Source: Pseudarthrobacter sp. Fe7
Lineage (GTDB): Bacteria; Actinomycetota; Actinomycetes; Actinomycetales; Micrococcaceae
Reading direction: 5' to 3'
Assembly: GCA_024372495.1 (NCBI GenBank)
Contig: CP099977.1
Span: 2,480,001-2,544,000, forward strand
Length of the DNA stretch: 64,000 nt
Shown here: in pieces, positions 10,148 to 20,002 of the stretch
Layout of the letters: each line of letters opens with the position of its first letter
Position numbering within the stretch: the stretch's first letter is position 1
Program-made: the position numbers and the translations under genes
The notes under the pieces: model-generated
Databases searched by the model: none
Seen by the model: the letters and a program-made list of their open reading frames with translations, nothing else
Told to the model about the DNA's origin: nothing

Positions 10148-11501
10148 ATGTTTCGCCGGGCATCCAAGACAGCATCCGTGGTGGCCGCCGCGGTCCTGGT
10201 CCTCACAGCCTGCACGCCCGCCGATCCGGCGGGCGGCAACAGGACCATCAAAGTGGCCTACCAAAAGACAGACTCGTTCACGGCCCTGGACACCGTGTTC
10301 CAGGACGCCAAGAAGGAGTTCGAGGCCGCCAACCACGGCGTCACCATCGAGCCTGCAGCCCATCCAGGCCAACGACGACGACTACGGCACCAAGCTGGCC
10401 CTGGCCCTGCGGTCGCCATCGACGGCACCTGACGTCTTCTACGAAGACACGTTCAAGGTTCGCTCCGACGTGGACGCCGGGTACCTCCTGAACCTGGACA
10501 GCCGCCTGTCCGGGTGGGCGGACTGGAACAAGTTTGACGCCGGCGCCAAGGAAGCGGGGAAAGCGGACGACGGCGGCACCTACGCAGTGCCGCTGGGCAC
10601 CGACACGCGGGCCATCTGGTACAACAAGAAGGTTTTCGAGGCGGCAGGCATCGCCCTGCCATGGCACCCCGCCAGCTGGCAGGAGATCCTGGATACCGCC
10701 AGGAAGATCAAAGCCTCCCAGCCGGACGTGATCCCCTTCAACATGTATGCCGGAAAGGGCACCGGTGAGGGAACCGTGATGCAGGGCTTCTACGAGCTCC
10801 TGTACGGCACCGGAGCGGGCCTCTATGACCAGGATTCGAAAAAGTGGGTCGTCGGCTCGGCCGGCTTCAAGGATTCACTGACCTTCCTCAAAACCCTGTA
10901 CGGCGAGCACCTGGCCGTGCCCCCGGCCGAGGCGCTCGACCCGAACATCTGGAAAAAGGTGTTCGGCGAATGGTTCCCCAAAGCCAAACTGGGCGCCACT
11001 GTGGAAGGCTCCTACGCGCCGTCGTTCTGGCAGAACGGCGGAAGCTACGCATGGCCGGGGTATGCGCAGGACATGGCCGTCGCCCCATTCCCCACGCAGG
11101 ACGGCGGCGCCCCCGGCGCGGTCAGCATGTCCGGCGGCTGGACCCTGGCCGTTGGTGCGGAAACCAAGCAGCCCGATCTCGCCTTCAATTTCCTCACCAC
11201 TGCCCTCAACACGAAGAACTCGCTGGCTTTCACGGTGAACAACTCCCAGATCGCGGTGCGCACCGACGTCGCTGCCGACCCCGGCTACCAGTCCGCCAAC
11301 CCGTTCGTGAAGGACGTGTCCGGCCTGGTCTCTGTCACCAGGTACCGGCCCGCAACCTCCGACTACCCCCGGATCTCCGCTGCCGTCCAGGAGGCCACCG
11401 AGGCCGTGATTACCGGCAACAGGACCCCGGAGCAGGCGGCGGCCGACTATGACGCGGCCGTGGCCGGCATTGTGGGCGGCGACAAGACCATCCGGAAGTA
11501 G
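10148..11501 (+). CDS. ABC sugar-type extracellular solute-binding lipoprotein (frameshifted)
   Basis: About 450 residues after repair. An N-terminal signal with lipobox LVLTAC places it as a membrane-anchored lipoprotein outside the cell. The body is a family 1 (MalE-like) solute-binding fold, with VPLGTDTRAIWYNKKVFEAA as a characteristic segment. An extra C at about 10352 (ATCGAGCCTGCAG for ATCGAGCTGCAG) breaks the frame near residue 67; repair gives VTIELQPIQANDDDYG. It lies 7 nt after the ROK gene and 2 nt before the first permease gene, so it belongs to one operon. Substrate not determined; a carbohydrate is likely. Confidence 0.87.
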
Positions 11502-11503
11502 CG

Positions 11504-12386
11504 GTGCCTGCCAACCACCGGACACGGCAAGCGCTCCGCTACCTGCCGGTCCTGCCCGCCGTCGTGCTCCTGCTCGTATTCCTCGCCGGTCCGGTGCTGT
11601 GGGCCTTCCACGCCTCGCTCACCAACGCCGGACTCACGGGCCCGCACGCCAGGAACCCGGAGTGGGTGGGCCTGGACAACTACCAGCGGCTGCTGCAGGA
11701 CCCCATCTTCCCGCTCTCGCTGGCGCTGACTGTGCTGTTCGTCGCCGGTTCCGCGATCCTGGGCCAGAACGTGCTGGGACTGGCCCTTGCGGTCCTGATG
11801 CGGCGGGCACGGCCGGCCGTCTCCACTGCTGTTGGCACCGCCGTGGTGGCCGCATGGGTGCTGCCGGAAATCGTGGCCGCGTTCGCCGCCTACGCCTTCT
11901 TCAGCCGCGATGGGACGCTTAATCAGCTGCTTGGCCGGCTGGGGCTGGCGGAAACGGACTGGCTCTACGCCGTTCCCATGGCGGCCATAGTACTGGCGAA
12001 CGTGTGGCGCGGGACCGCGTTTTCCATGCTGGTGTACCGCACCGCGCTCAACGGCGTCCCCGCCGAGCCTGGCCGAGGCCGCGCAAATGGACGGGGCGGG
12101 TGCCTGGCAGCGGCTGGCGTTCATCACGCTGCCGGTGATCCGTGGCAGCATTGCCACCAACCTGATGCTGGTCACGCTGCAGACCCTGGCTGTCTTCACC
12201 CTGATCTGGGTCATGACCGCCGGCGGCCCTGCCAACGGCAGCACCACGCTTCCGGTCCTGGCCTACCAGGAGGCCTTCAAATTCGGCGACATCGGTTACG
12301 GCACCGCTGTCGCCTCCGTCCTGATCCTCATCGGAGCCGTATTCGGGGGAGCCTATCTCCGCCTGCTCAGGGAGCAGAGGCCGTGA
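11504..12386 (+). CDS. ABC sugar importer permease 1 (frameshifted)
   Basis: About 293 residues after repair, MalF/UgpA-type with six membrane helices. An extra C at about 12068 (GCCGAGCCTGGCC for GCCGAGCTGGCC) falls inside the EAA loop; repair restores PAELAEAAQMDGAGAWQRL, the cytoplasmic motif that docks on the ATPase subunit. The start is GTG at 11504. Its stop overlaps the GTG of permease 2 (GTGA). No ATPase gene follows; actinobacteria often share one MsiK-type ATPase encoded elsewhere. Confidence 0.88.
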
Positions 12387-13280
12387 GCGCCCACGTTCGG
12401 GCGCCAGGGCAGCTTATAGGGGAGCGTGCAGGGAACCCCCGCAGGAGCCGTACCGGCGCGGGCCGCCCGCGGGGCAGCACGTGGGCGGATGCAGTCCTGC
12501 TGCTGATCGGCGCCTGCTTCCTGCTGCCCCTTCTCTGGCTGGTGCTCGGCTCCGTTGATCCGGCCGCCGGACATGCCGTCAAGGTGCCCCGCCAGCCGGG
12601 CCTGGAAAATTTCGCCGCTGTCCTCACCCCGGAGCCTGCTGTTCCGGCCACTGTGGAACAGCCTGGTGCTGTCCGCGGGAACCGGCGTGGTGACGCTGGC
12701 GGCGGCCGTACTCGCGGCATACCCGCTGTCCCGTTACCGGTCCCGCTTCAACACGCCGTTCATGTACGGCATCCTGTTCGGTACCTGCCTGCCCATCACC
12801 GCCATCATGGTGCCGGTCTACGGACTGTTCGTACAGCTGCGGCTGCTGGACTCCCTGCCTGCCACGGTGCTGTTCCTGGCCGCCACCAGCCTGCCCATGG
12901 CCATCTGGATGACCAGGAACTTCATGGATTCCGTGCCGGTGGCTCTGGAGGAGGCGGCCTGGGTGGATGGTGCCTCCAGGCTGGCCGGCCTGCGTTCAAT
13001 CGTGCTTCCGCTCATGGGCCCGGGCCTGGGCGTGGTGTTCATTTTTGTGTTCATCCAGGCATGGGGGAACTTCTTTGTCCCGTTCGTGCTGCTGCTGTCC
13101 GAGGGCAGCCAGCCCGCAGCTGTATCGATCTTCAGCTTCTTCGGCCAGCACGGGGCAGTTGCCTACGGCCGCCTGGCCGCTTTTTCGATCCTATATTCGA
13201 TTCCGGTCCTGGCCCTGTACGCCATTGTGGCGCGGGGGTCCGGGAATTCGCTGGCCCTGTCCGGAGCCGTGCGGGGCTAG
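12383..13280 (+). CDS. ABC sugar importer permease 2 (frameshifted)
   Basis: About 298 residues after repair, MalG-type with six membrane helices. The EAA motif reads PVALEEAAWVDGASRLAGLR. An extra C at about 12635 (CCGGAGCCTGCTG for CCGGAGCTGCTG) breaks the frame after the first helix; repair gives LTPELLFRPLWNSLVLS. Start at the GTG overlapping the stop of permease 1. The last codon overlaps the end of a small convergent gene on the minus strand. Confidence 0.88.
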
Positions 13281-13474
13281 TCGATGTCCTCCAGGACCAC
13301 GCCGAAAGGCAGGGTGTCGTCCAGGTGCGCCTGGTGCCCGGTGGGGTTGCTGACCACGCGGACGCCGTGCAGTTTCTCGGCCGCGGACTGCATCAGGACG
13401 GGCCTGACAGTGTCGATGACCATCTGGCTCTTATCGGCGAGATATTCCTTGTAGCTGGCTGGAAGCTCAATCAT
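13277..13474 (-). CDS. Small unknown protein, 65 residues
   Basis: I do not recognise a family. The protein is soluble, with the start MIELPASYKEYLADKSQMVI and a C-terminus FGVVLEDID. It has ordinary amino-acid composition, unlike antisense shadows in this GC-rich DNA, and fills the gap between the permease and MoxR operons with its own stop just overlapping the permease stop. That supports it being a real gene. No role can be assigned. Confidence 0.55.
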   Translation of the reverse strand: MIELPASYKEYLADKSQMVIDTVRPVLMQSAAEKLHGVRVVSNPTGHQAHLDDTLPFGVVLEDID

Positions 13475-13613
13475 GGGAAAAGGATAGACCTGTCAGCCGC
13501 GCAAGGGGAGTGGTCCCCATTGCCGGACTCCGGACCGGCGGCTTGGATAGGATGGCGGGCGGGGCATGGCCGGACCGGCCCGCGCGTCCATCACCGTCAT
13601 CAGGGGGAATCCA

Positions 13614-14624
13614 GTGCTTTCGACCAGCGTGCCCGCAAGAATCCAGCCTGCGGAGCCTGGCCAGGGCGCAGCAGTTGGCCGCCAACATCTCACGCAGCTT
13701 CGAGGCGAAGGTTGTGGGGCAGTCCCGGCTGCGGGAATCGCTGATGGTGGGCCTGCTGACCGGCGGCCACATCCTGCTGGAGAGCGTCCCGGGGCTGGCC
13801 AAGACCACGGCTGCACAGACGCTGGCGGAGGCCGTCAGCGGTGAGTTCCGCCGGATCCAGTGCACGCCGGACCTGCTTCCCAGCGACATCGTGGGAACCC
13901 AGATCTACGACGCGGCCCAGGGCAGCTTCCACACCCAGGCCTGGGCCCGGTCCACGCCAACATCGTGCTGCTGGATGAAATCAACCGCTCCAGCGCCAAG
14001 ACCCAGAGCGCCATGCTGGAGGCGATGCAGGAACGCCAAACGTCCATCGGAGGCCAGGATCACCGCCTGCCCTCGCCGTTCCTTGTCCTGGCAACCCAGA
14101 ACCCCATAGAGCAGGAGGGCACCTATCAGCTGCCCGAGGCACAAATGGACCGGTTCATGCTCAAGGACGTGCTGGACTACCCCAGCCCCGCGGAGGAGGC
14201 AGAAATCATCCGCAGGATTGACGCCGGCGTCTACAGCCCTGGACAGAAGCCCGCTGCCGCCGCCTCCCTGGACGCCGTCACCGACATCCAGGAACTGGCC
14301 CGGCGCATCTACATCGATCCGGCCATCATCAACTACATCGTGGGGCTGGTGTACGTGACCCGGAACGCGTCCCAGTACATCGATGCCAGGCTTGCCGGAT
14401 TCATTGAGTTCGGCGCCAGCCCCCGCGCCAGCATCGCCTTCAGCCAGGCAGCCCGCGCGGTGGCGCTGCTGAACGGCAGGGACCACGTCATCCCCGAGGA
14501 CGTCAGGTCGCTGGCCCACCGGGTGCTCCGGCACCGGCTGATACTGAACTTTGATGCGGTGGCCGAACAGGTCCCGGTGGAATCGGTGATCGACGCCGTC
14601 GTTGCCGCCGTCCAGACGCCCTGA
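13614..14624 (+). CDS. MoxR-family AAA+ ATPase (two frameshifts)
   Basis: About 335 residues after repair; a cytoplasmic AAA+ chaperone that works with VWA and DUF58 proteins. Walker A region LLESVPGLAKTTAAQT, Walker B region NIVLLDEINRSSAKTQSAML, and ATQNPIEQEGTYQLPEAQ are visible. The GTG at 13614 follows a G-rich site (GGGGGAATCCA). Two lesions: an extra C at about 13656 (GCGGAGCCTGGCC), and at 13941-13946 CAGGCCTGGG for CAGCTGGG, a two-base insertion. After repair the frame runs through QLGPVHANIVLLDEINR. First gene of a MoxR-DUF58-VWA-TPR operon. Confidence 0.9.
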
Positions 14625-14630
14625 CCCCGT

Positions 14631-15549
14631 ATGGCCAGCCTCCTCCAGCGCGTGAAGTCGAAGATGGCCATCTTCGCGCACCGCAAAGCCCGCGGCATGC
14701 TCGACGGCGAATACGGCTCCGTGTTCAGGGGCCGCAGCCTGGACTTCGACGACCTGCGCGCCTACGTCCCCGGCGACGAGGTCCGCGACATCGATTGGAA
14801 AGCCACGGCGCGCCACGGCGCGCCCCTGGTCCGGCGCTACATGGCGGTCCGGCGGCAGACTGTCCTCCTGGTTACCGACACAGGACGGAACATGGCCGCC
14901 GAGGCGCGGTCCGGTGAAGTGAAGAAGGACATCGCCGTGCTTGCACTCGGCGTCCTGGGCTACCTGGCGCACCGGCACGGCGACGTGGTGGGGCTGGTGT
15001 GCGGTGACTCCGCAGCCACCCGTTCAATCCCCGCGAAGAGCGGTGAGGCCCACCTGGAACGCCTGCTGCGGCACGTGGACTCCCAAACAAGCCTGGAAGC
15101 CGGCCCCAGCAGGATCAACCACCAGGCTCGACCACGTGGCGCGCACAATCAAGGGCCGCCACCTGCTCTTCGTGGTCGCGGACGAACTGTCAGCGGACGC
15201 TGCCACCGGCCGGCTCCTGCGCAGGCTGCGGGCCCAGCACGAGATCCTTTGGCTGACGGTCAAGGATGCGGAGCCGGCACCATCCCCCCATCCTCGGGGA
15301 TCAACGGGTGCCACAGATCCAGTCGCCTGCCTCGATTCCTATAGCGTGGCCGATTTCACCCTCCTGGCCCGGCAGCCGGCCATGTCTGCCGCCGTCGCGG
15401 CCGCGTACGCCAAAGCCGCCGTGGAGCGCGACGCCGGCCGCAAGGCCATGTTCCGCGCGGCCGGGATCACCGAGGGGGACGTGGCAGCCAGCGGGGACGT
15501 GATCACGGGCCTGTTCGCCCTCCTGGGGAGGCACCGGCGTGCAGGCTGA
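14631..15549 (+). CDS. DUF58 protein of the MoxR operon (frameshifted)
   Basis: About 305 residues after repair. The DUF58 core FDDLRAYVPGDEVRDIDWKA is clear, followed by a VWA-like fold containing VLLVTDTGRNM. These proteins are predicted partners of MoxR ATPases. An extra G at about 15125 (CACCAGGCTCGAC for CACCAGCTCGAC) breaks the frame; repair gives RINHQLDHVARTIKGRH. It starts 6 nt after the moxR-like gene and its stop overlaps the GTG of the next gene. Confidence 0.85.
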
Positions 15550-16015
15550 CCCGGGATTATACGGTCCGCTGCAGTACAGTCCCGCCTGGCTATGGGTCGG
15601 CGCAGCGCTGCTGGCCCTGGTGGCAGGGTGGTACGCCTTCGTGCTTGCCACCACCCGCGCGGACGCCCGCTCCAAACAGGGCAGTGCCGGCGCCCGCCCA
15701 GCCCTGACTGAGCTGCCCGCGCTCAAGGCCGCCTACCTGCAGCGCATCAGCGACGTGGACCGGGAAGCGGCGGCGGGCAACGTGGCGGCACGTGCGGCGC
15801 ACCAGGAGATCAGTCTCCTGCTGCGCGGGTTCGTCCGGGACGCAACCGGTGTTGATGCCACCCGGATGACGCACCTGGACCTTGCCCGTCATCCCCTCCC
15901 TGCGGCCGCCGCCGTCATCGAGGCCCTGTACCCGGCCGAATTCAGTCCCGGCCCGCTGCCGTCCGTGAGTTCCTCGGCAGCACAGGCTTCGGAGGCGGTG
16001 CGCGCGTGGAGCTGA
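15539..16015 (+). CDS. DUF4381-like membrane protein of the MoxR operon
   Basis: 158 residues, intact. One N-terminal membrane helix (LWVGAALLALVAGWYAFVLA) is followed by a cytoplasmic helical domain with AAYLQRISDVDREAAAG and ISLLLRGFVRDATGVD. Size, topology and position between DUF58 and VWA genes fit the small anchor proteins of such operons, but the family name is given with caution. Both ends overlap the neighbouring genes, showing tight coupling. Confidence 0.65.
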   Translation: MQADPGLYGPLQYSPAWLWVGAALLALVAGWYAFVLATTRADARSKQGSAGARPALTELPALKAAYLQRISDVDREAAAGNVAARAAHQEISLLLRGFVRDATGVDATRMTHLDLARHPLPAAAAVIEALYPAEFSPGPLPSVSSSAAQASEAVRAWS

Positions 16016-17047
16016 TGTTCTGGTGGATGCTGCCGTTGGCGGCGGCAGCCGCAGGAGGAGCGGTCTGGTTTGCGCTGCGAAAGAACCGGAGGTCCAACGC
16101 ACGACGACGGCCCGTAGCCCATGCTGACAGGCTCACCACGTTGCCGGAATACCAGGCAGCGCTCCGCCTGCACCGCCGCCGGCTGGCCCTGGCGGCCATG
16201 GCCTGTGCCGTGCTGCTGGTTTCCACGGCTGTTGCGGCGGCACGCCCCGCGGACGTGACCACCATCCGTCCGGAGCAGCACAACCGCGACATCATGCTGT
16301 GCCTGGACGCATCCGGCTCCATGAGCGGCGCCGACTCCGCCGTGGTGGACGTCTTCGCCGGCCTGGCGCGGAAGTTCGACGGCGAGCGGATCGGCCTGAC
16401 CATCTTCGACAGCACCGCCATCCAGGTCTTTCCGCTGACCGACGACTACGCCTACGCCCAGGACCAGCTCCAGGCCGCCAAGGACGCTTTCGACGGCAAG
16501 CCCGGCAGCTCCGGATTCCTCGACGGCACGTGGAGCGGCAGGGGATCGTCACTGATCGGGGACGGGCTGGCATCCTGCCTGGACAGTTTTCCCGGCGCAA
16601 CCGGCAAGCGGGCCACGGGCCCGCAGCGCTCGCGGTCGGTGGTGCTGGCCACGGACAACTTCCTCTCCGGCACGCCGATCATGACCCTGGACCAGGCTGC
16701 GCAGTTGGCCACGGACCGGTCCGTCCATGTCCACGCCTTGAATCCGGGCGACTTGGACTACGGCAGCGGATCGGACCAGCCCGGTGCCCAGCTGCGTGCC
16801 GCCGCGGAGTCGACCGGCGGCTCGTACCACGCCCTGGACAGTCCGGAGGCGGTGCCCGGGATCGTCGCCGCCGTGGAGAAGACCGAAACAGCAGCGGTCC
16901 AGGGCGCGCCACGGGCCGTGTTCTCGGAGGTACCGGGCCTGCCGCTGGGTATTGCGCTGCTCTCCATACTGGTCCTGGGCACCGTCCTGTGGCGGTTGCA
17001 GCGGACCAGCCTCCGCAGCAGGGCTTGGCTGCGGCGGGGCCCCATAA
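16006..17047 (+). CDS. VWA-domain membrane protein 1 (end altered by frameshift)
   Basis: About 346 residues after repair. Two N-terminal membrane helices precede a von Willebrand A domain with MIDAS motif LCLDASGSMSG; a final helix, LPLGIALLSILVLGTVLW, closes it. An extra C at about 17010 (GGACCAGCCTCCGC for GGACCAGCTCCGC) fuses this frame with the next gene as read. Without it the protein ends RTSSAAGLGCGGAP at the TAA at 17045. The apparent 521-residue double-VWA protein is therefore likely not real. Confidence 0.82.
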
Positions 17048-17935
17048 TCCTGCTGATCCTGGCCGCGGCCCTGCGGCCCTGCCTGCCTGGAGGTTCCGTG
17101 CAGGCTGCCACAGCAGACCTCAACGTGTTCTTCGTGGTGGATACCACCAGCAGCATGGTGGCCGAGGACTACGGCAACGCGGCGCCGCGGCTTGAGGGCG
17201 TCCGCAGGGACATCAAGGCCATCGCCGAACAGCTGCCCGGGGCGCGGTTTTCCGTCATCACGTTCGACACCACGGCCCACGTCCGGATGCCGCTCAGCAC
17301 TGACACCCTGGCGCTGGAAACCATCACGGACGTCCTCGAACCCCAGGTGACCGCCTACGCCAAGGGCAGCAGCATCACGGCAGCCAGGCAGGTGCTGGCC
17401 GAGCGGCTGGCGGCGGCCAGGGACAGCCAACCGGGCCGGCCCCGGCTGGTGTACTACCTGGGCGACGGCGAGCAGACCAGCGGCAAGGAGCCAGAGCCCA
17501 TGAAGTTCGACGGCGGATTGGTCGCGGGGGAGCGGTGCTGGGTTACGGCACACCGGGCGGCGGCCGAATGAAGGAGAACACGGGCCACGCGGCCAACACA
17601 GCGCAGGAGCACGAGGGGTATGTGCAGGACACCCGGGCCGGCAGCCCGGGGGATGCGCTGTCCGTGATTGACGAAGGACGGCTGCGCAACCTGGCTTCCC
17701 AGCTGGGCGTGCCCTACGTCCACCGTGCCGCCGATGGTCCGGTGGCGGAGATGATGCAGCAGGCGCGCCCCGGCAGGGCGGAACGCACGGACCAGGACGG
17801 CTCGGTGGCGGCCGGTACCGAGCTCTACTGGATTTTGCCGCAGGCGCTTTTCTGCTGGCCCTGCCGGAGGCTGTGGGCATCATCCGCCAGTTGGGCGGTC
17901 TCCGGCCCGCACCGGCCAGGGAAGGCCTGGGATGA
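16989..17935 (+). CDS. VWA-domain membrane protein 2 (three frameshifts)
   Basis: About 315 residues after repair. Proposed start is the GTG at 16989, giving MAVAADQLRSRAWLRRG and a membrane helix, then a VWA domain with MIDAS variant FFVVDTTSSMVAED, and a C-terminal helix (WIFAAGAFLLALPEAVG). Three lesions: the extra C at 17010, a missing G in the run 17526-17530 and a missing T in the run 17833-17836. After repair the gene overlaps the end of VWA1 by about 60 nt and its TGA overlaps the next ATG (ATGA). The pair of VWA proteins is typical of MoxR operons. Confidence 0.75.
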
Positions 17936-18649
17936 ACGCCAGTGTCCGGAGGCGCCGCCTGCTGTTATGGTCCGCGCTGCCGGTGCTCCTGATGCTCTGC
18001 TTCGCCGCCAAGTTCCTCAGCCTGGGAGTCCTCGCCGGGCGTGCTGCCGCCGGTTTTGAGGAGGGAAACGCGTCAGCGGTTGATGCTGCGGCCGGAGGCC
18101 TGGGAGTGGCCAACGTGGTGGAACCGCACAAAGCCCCGTTCGCCGCCGGTGACGCTGCCGCGCTGGCTGGCGATTACGGGACCGCCAGGACGCTGTTCGA
18201 ACAGTCGCTCACCATGGTCCCGGGCGGCTCCGGGGACGAATGCCTGGTCCGGGTGAACCTGACCCTGGTGATTGAGCGCCTGGGTGACCAGCGCCTCCAG
18301 GCCAGGGACCCGGCGTCGGCCGCGTCCCTCTTCAAGGAAGCGCTGACAGTCGCCGGGCAGGCGCCGCAGTATTGCCTGTCCGCGGACGCCGAAGCCGGAG
18401 CGGCAGGCCGGCTAAATGACGCCAAAGGGAGGCTCGAAGGCAAACTGGGCGCCACGGGACAACCCGCCGCCCAGGAGGCTGCGCCGGCAAAGGAGCCAGC
18501 CCCGGAGGGGTCCAGCAACGCCCGGCAGAGCCAGCCTGGACCAGCTGCAGGACAATTCCCGCCAGGCCGAACGCGAGCGGAACAGTGGGCGGGAGCGGGA
18601 AGAATACCTGAACGGGACCGACGGGACCGCGCCCGAGCGGCCCTGGTAG
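17932..18649 (+). CDS. TPR-like membrane protein of the MoxR operon (frameshifted)
   Basis: About 238 residues after repair. An N-terminal membrane helix (LLLWSALPVLLMLCFAAKFL) precedes a helical repeat region resembling TPRs (AALAGDYGTARTLFEQSLTM) and a charged C-terminal tail (DNSRQAERERNSGREREEYL). An extra C at about 18535 (AGCCAGCCTGGACC) shifts the frame close to the end; repair gives NARQSQLDQLQDNSRQ. A second AGCT ten bases downstream is intact. Last gene of the operon. Confidence 0.7.
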
Positions 18650-18762
18650 CAGGGCCTCCGGCGAAGGAAATTCTGCTGCCGCAGGAAACATGCTGTAAAA
18701 CTGCGTCTTAATTCGGCGCCGACTTGTACCCGTCCCGCAGGCCCTTCTAGAGTGTTGTACAA

Positions 18763-18776
18763 GTTACCGCGGTAAC
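18763..18776. promoter_or_regulatory. Perfect 14-bp palindrome upstream of metF
   Basis: GTTACCGCGGTAAC is a perfect palindrome about 200 nt before metF. It lies immediately upstream of the structured segment at 18778, so it may be an operator overlapping or flanking the promoter. No known regulator is assigned. Confidence 0.5.
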
Positions 18777-18777
18777 G

Positions 18778-18830
18778 TGTCAGCGATCCTCCGATCCGGA
18801 GGGTGTGGGTGCCCCCATGTGGGCCTGACA
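18778..18830 (+). promoter_or_regulatory. Candidate structured RNA in the metF leader
   Basis: A closing stem TGTCAG/CTGACA encloses a 6-bp hairpin CCTCCG-ATC-CGGAGG and a second G/C-rich hairpin containing TGCCCCCATGTGGGCC. Such a nested arrangement in front of a methionine gene suggests a cis-acting RNA. I cannot match it to a known SAM or SAH riboswitch class by eye. The remainder of 18650-18975 holds no gene I can support. Confidence 0.4.
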
Positions 18831-18926
18831 TTTGCTCACGGACTACTTCATTCCAGGCGTAACAGTCGCGGCTGCGTCCTTGTGGAGTCCCTCCGTGTTC
18901 CCCAAACTCAAATTCATTGAGGCCTA

Positions 18927-18944
18927 TCTGTCTTTCCGGACAGA
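18927..18944. promoter_or_regulatory. Inverted repeat just upstream of metF
   Basis: TCTGTC, six bases, GACAGA: a perfect dyad about 30 nt before the metF ATG. It could be an operator or a hairpin in the leader. The sequence is not the McbR site as I remember it (TAGAC-N6-GTCTA). Confidence 0.4.
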
Positions 18945-18975
18945 CGGCCCCAATGGCCCAAAGCCAAGGACGCAA

Positions 18976-19941
18976 ATGTCACCACCAAGCCTTATTGACA
19001 CACATCCCCATCTTTCGGAGACCGCTCCGGTTGCGCTCTCCTACGAGCTTTTCCCGCCGCGTTCGCCAGCGGCTGCGGAGACCCTCTGGACCACTATCCG
19101 CGAACTGGAGACCACCGGGCCTGACTACGTCTCCGTGACGTACGGCGCCAGCGGATCCAACCGGGACACGGCCCTCGACCTCATCAACCGGCTCCTTGTC
19201 GAGACCACGCTGCGGCCGCTTGCCCACCTGACCTGCGTAGGAAACACGCCGCAGGAACTCGCTGCCATCATCGGCGGCCTGCTGGACATTGGGGTGCGCG
19301 GAATCCTTGCCCTGCGCGGCGACCTCCCCAAGGACGGCGACCAGCCGGCAGTCGGGTCACTCCGGTACGCCCAGGATCTGATCGACCTCATCCGCCGGGT
19401 GGAGCAGCGCCGTTCGGCCCTGCTGTGCGCGGGGAAGATTGCGGTTGGCATTGCGGCGTACCCCACGCGCCATCCGGAGTCACCCAGTGAGGAACACGAC
19501 GTCGAAGTGCTGCTCGCCAAGCAGCGTTCCGGCGCCGACTTCGCCATCACCCAGGTGTTCTTCGAAGCTGCCCAGTACGAAGACCTGCTTGCCCGTGCAC
19601 GCCGCGCCGGCGTGACCATTCCCATCATTCCCGGTGTCATGCCGTTCACCAGCCTCCGACGCCTCAAGCGGCTCGGGGAACTGGCGGGCGTCGAACCGGC
19701 ACCCGAACTGATATCGCGCCTGGCTGCCGCCGACAATGACATGGAACGGCTCCATATCGGCGTCGACGCCACCGTGGACCTGGCCAACGCCGCCCTGGAT
19801 GCCGGCGCACCCGGTATCCACCTCTACACGTTCAACGAACACCAAAGTGCGCTGGAAGTGCTGGACAAGCTGGCCCTGCCACGCCACAGCCGCAACAGCC
19901 ATGCCCAACGTGCCATTTCCAGGTCCCAGGCGGCCAGCTGA
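18976..19941 (+). CDS. metF: Methylenetetrahydrofolate reductase
   Basis: 321 residues, intact. Reduces 5,10-methylene-THF to 5-methyl-THF, the methyl donor for methionine synthesis; cytoplasmic flavoprotein. Visible: SYELFPPRSPAAAETLW, YVSVTYGASGSNRDTALDLI, LAHLTCVGNTPQELAAII, LALRGDLPKDGDQP and a TRHPESPSEEHDVEVLLAKQ stretch with FAITQVFFEA, all characteristic of MTHFR. The ATG at 18976 is preferred over upstream starts because the conserved domain begins about 15 residues after it. It lies 61 nt before metE, with which it forms a methionine unit. Confidence 0.93.
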   Translation: MSPPSLIDTHPHLSETAPVALSYELFPPRSPAAAETLWTTIRELETTGPDYVSVTYGASGSNRDTALDLINRLLVETTLRPLAHLTCVGNTPQELAAIIGGLLDIGVRGILALRGDLPKDGDQPAVGSLRYAQDLIDLIRRVEQRRSALLCAGKIAVGIAAYPTRHPESPSEEHDVEVLLAKQRSGADFAITQVFFEAAQYEDLLARARRAGVTIPIIPGVMPFTSLRRLKRLGELAGVEPAPELISRLAAADNDMERLHIGVDATVDLANAALDAGAPGIHLYTFNEHQSALEVLDKLALPRHSRNSHAQRAISRSQAAS

Positions 19942-20002
19942 GCACCCGCTCAGCATTCCCAACAGCCCACCTTCATACGCTCCATAGTCCCAGGAGATCT
20001 TC

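Noticed and set aside
16549..17883. Long antisense frame of about 444 codons opposite the VWA genes
   Set aside because: Same reason: Arg/Gly/Pro-rich shadow with no motif, opposite two clear VWA domains.
18778..18830. Known SAM riboswitch in the metF leader
   Set aside because: The nested stems do not show the conserved cores of SAM-I, SAM-II or SAM-IV that I can recall. Kept only as a candidate structured RNA.
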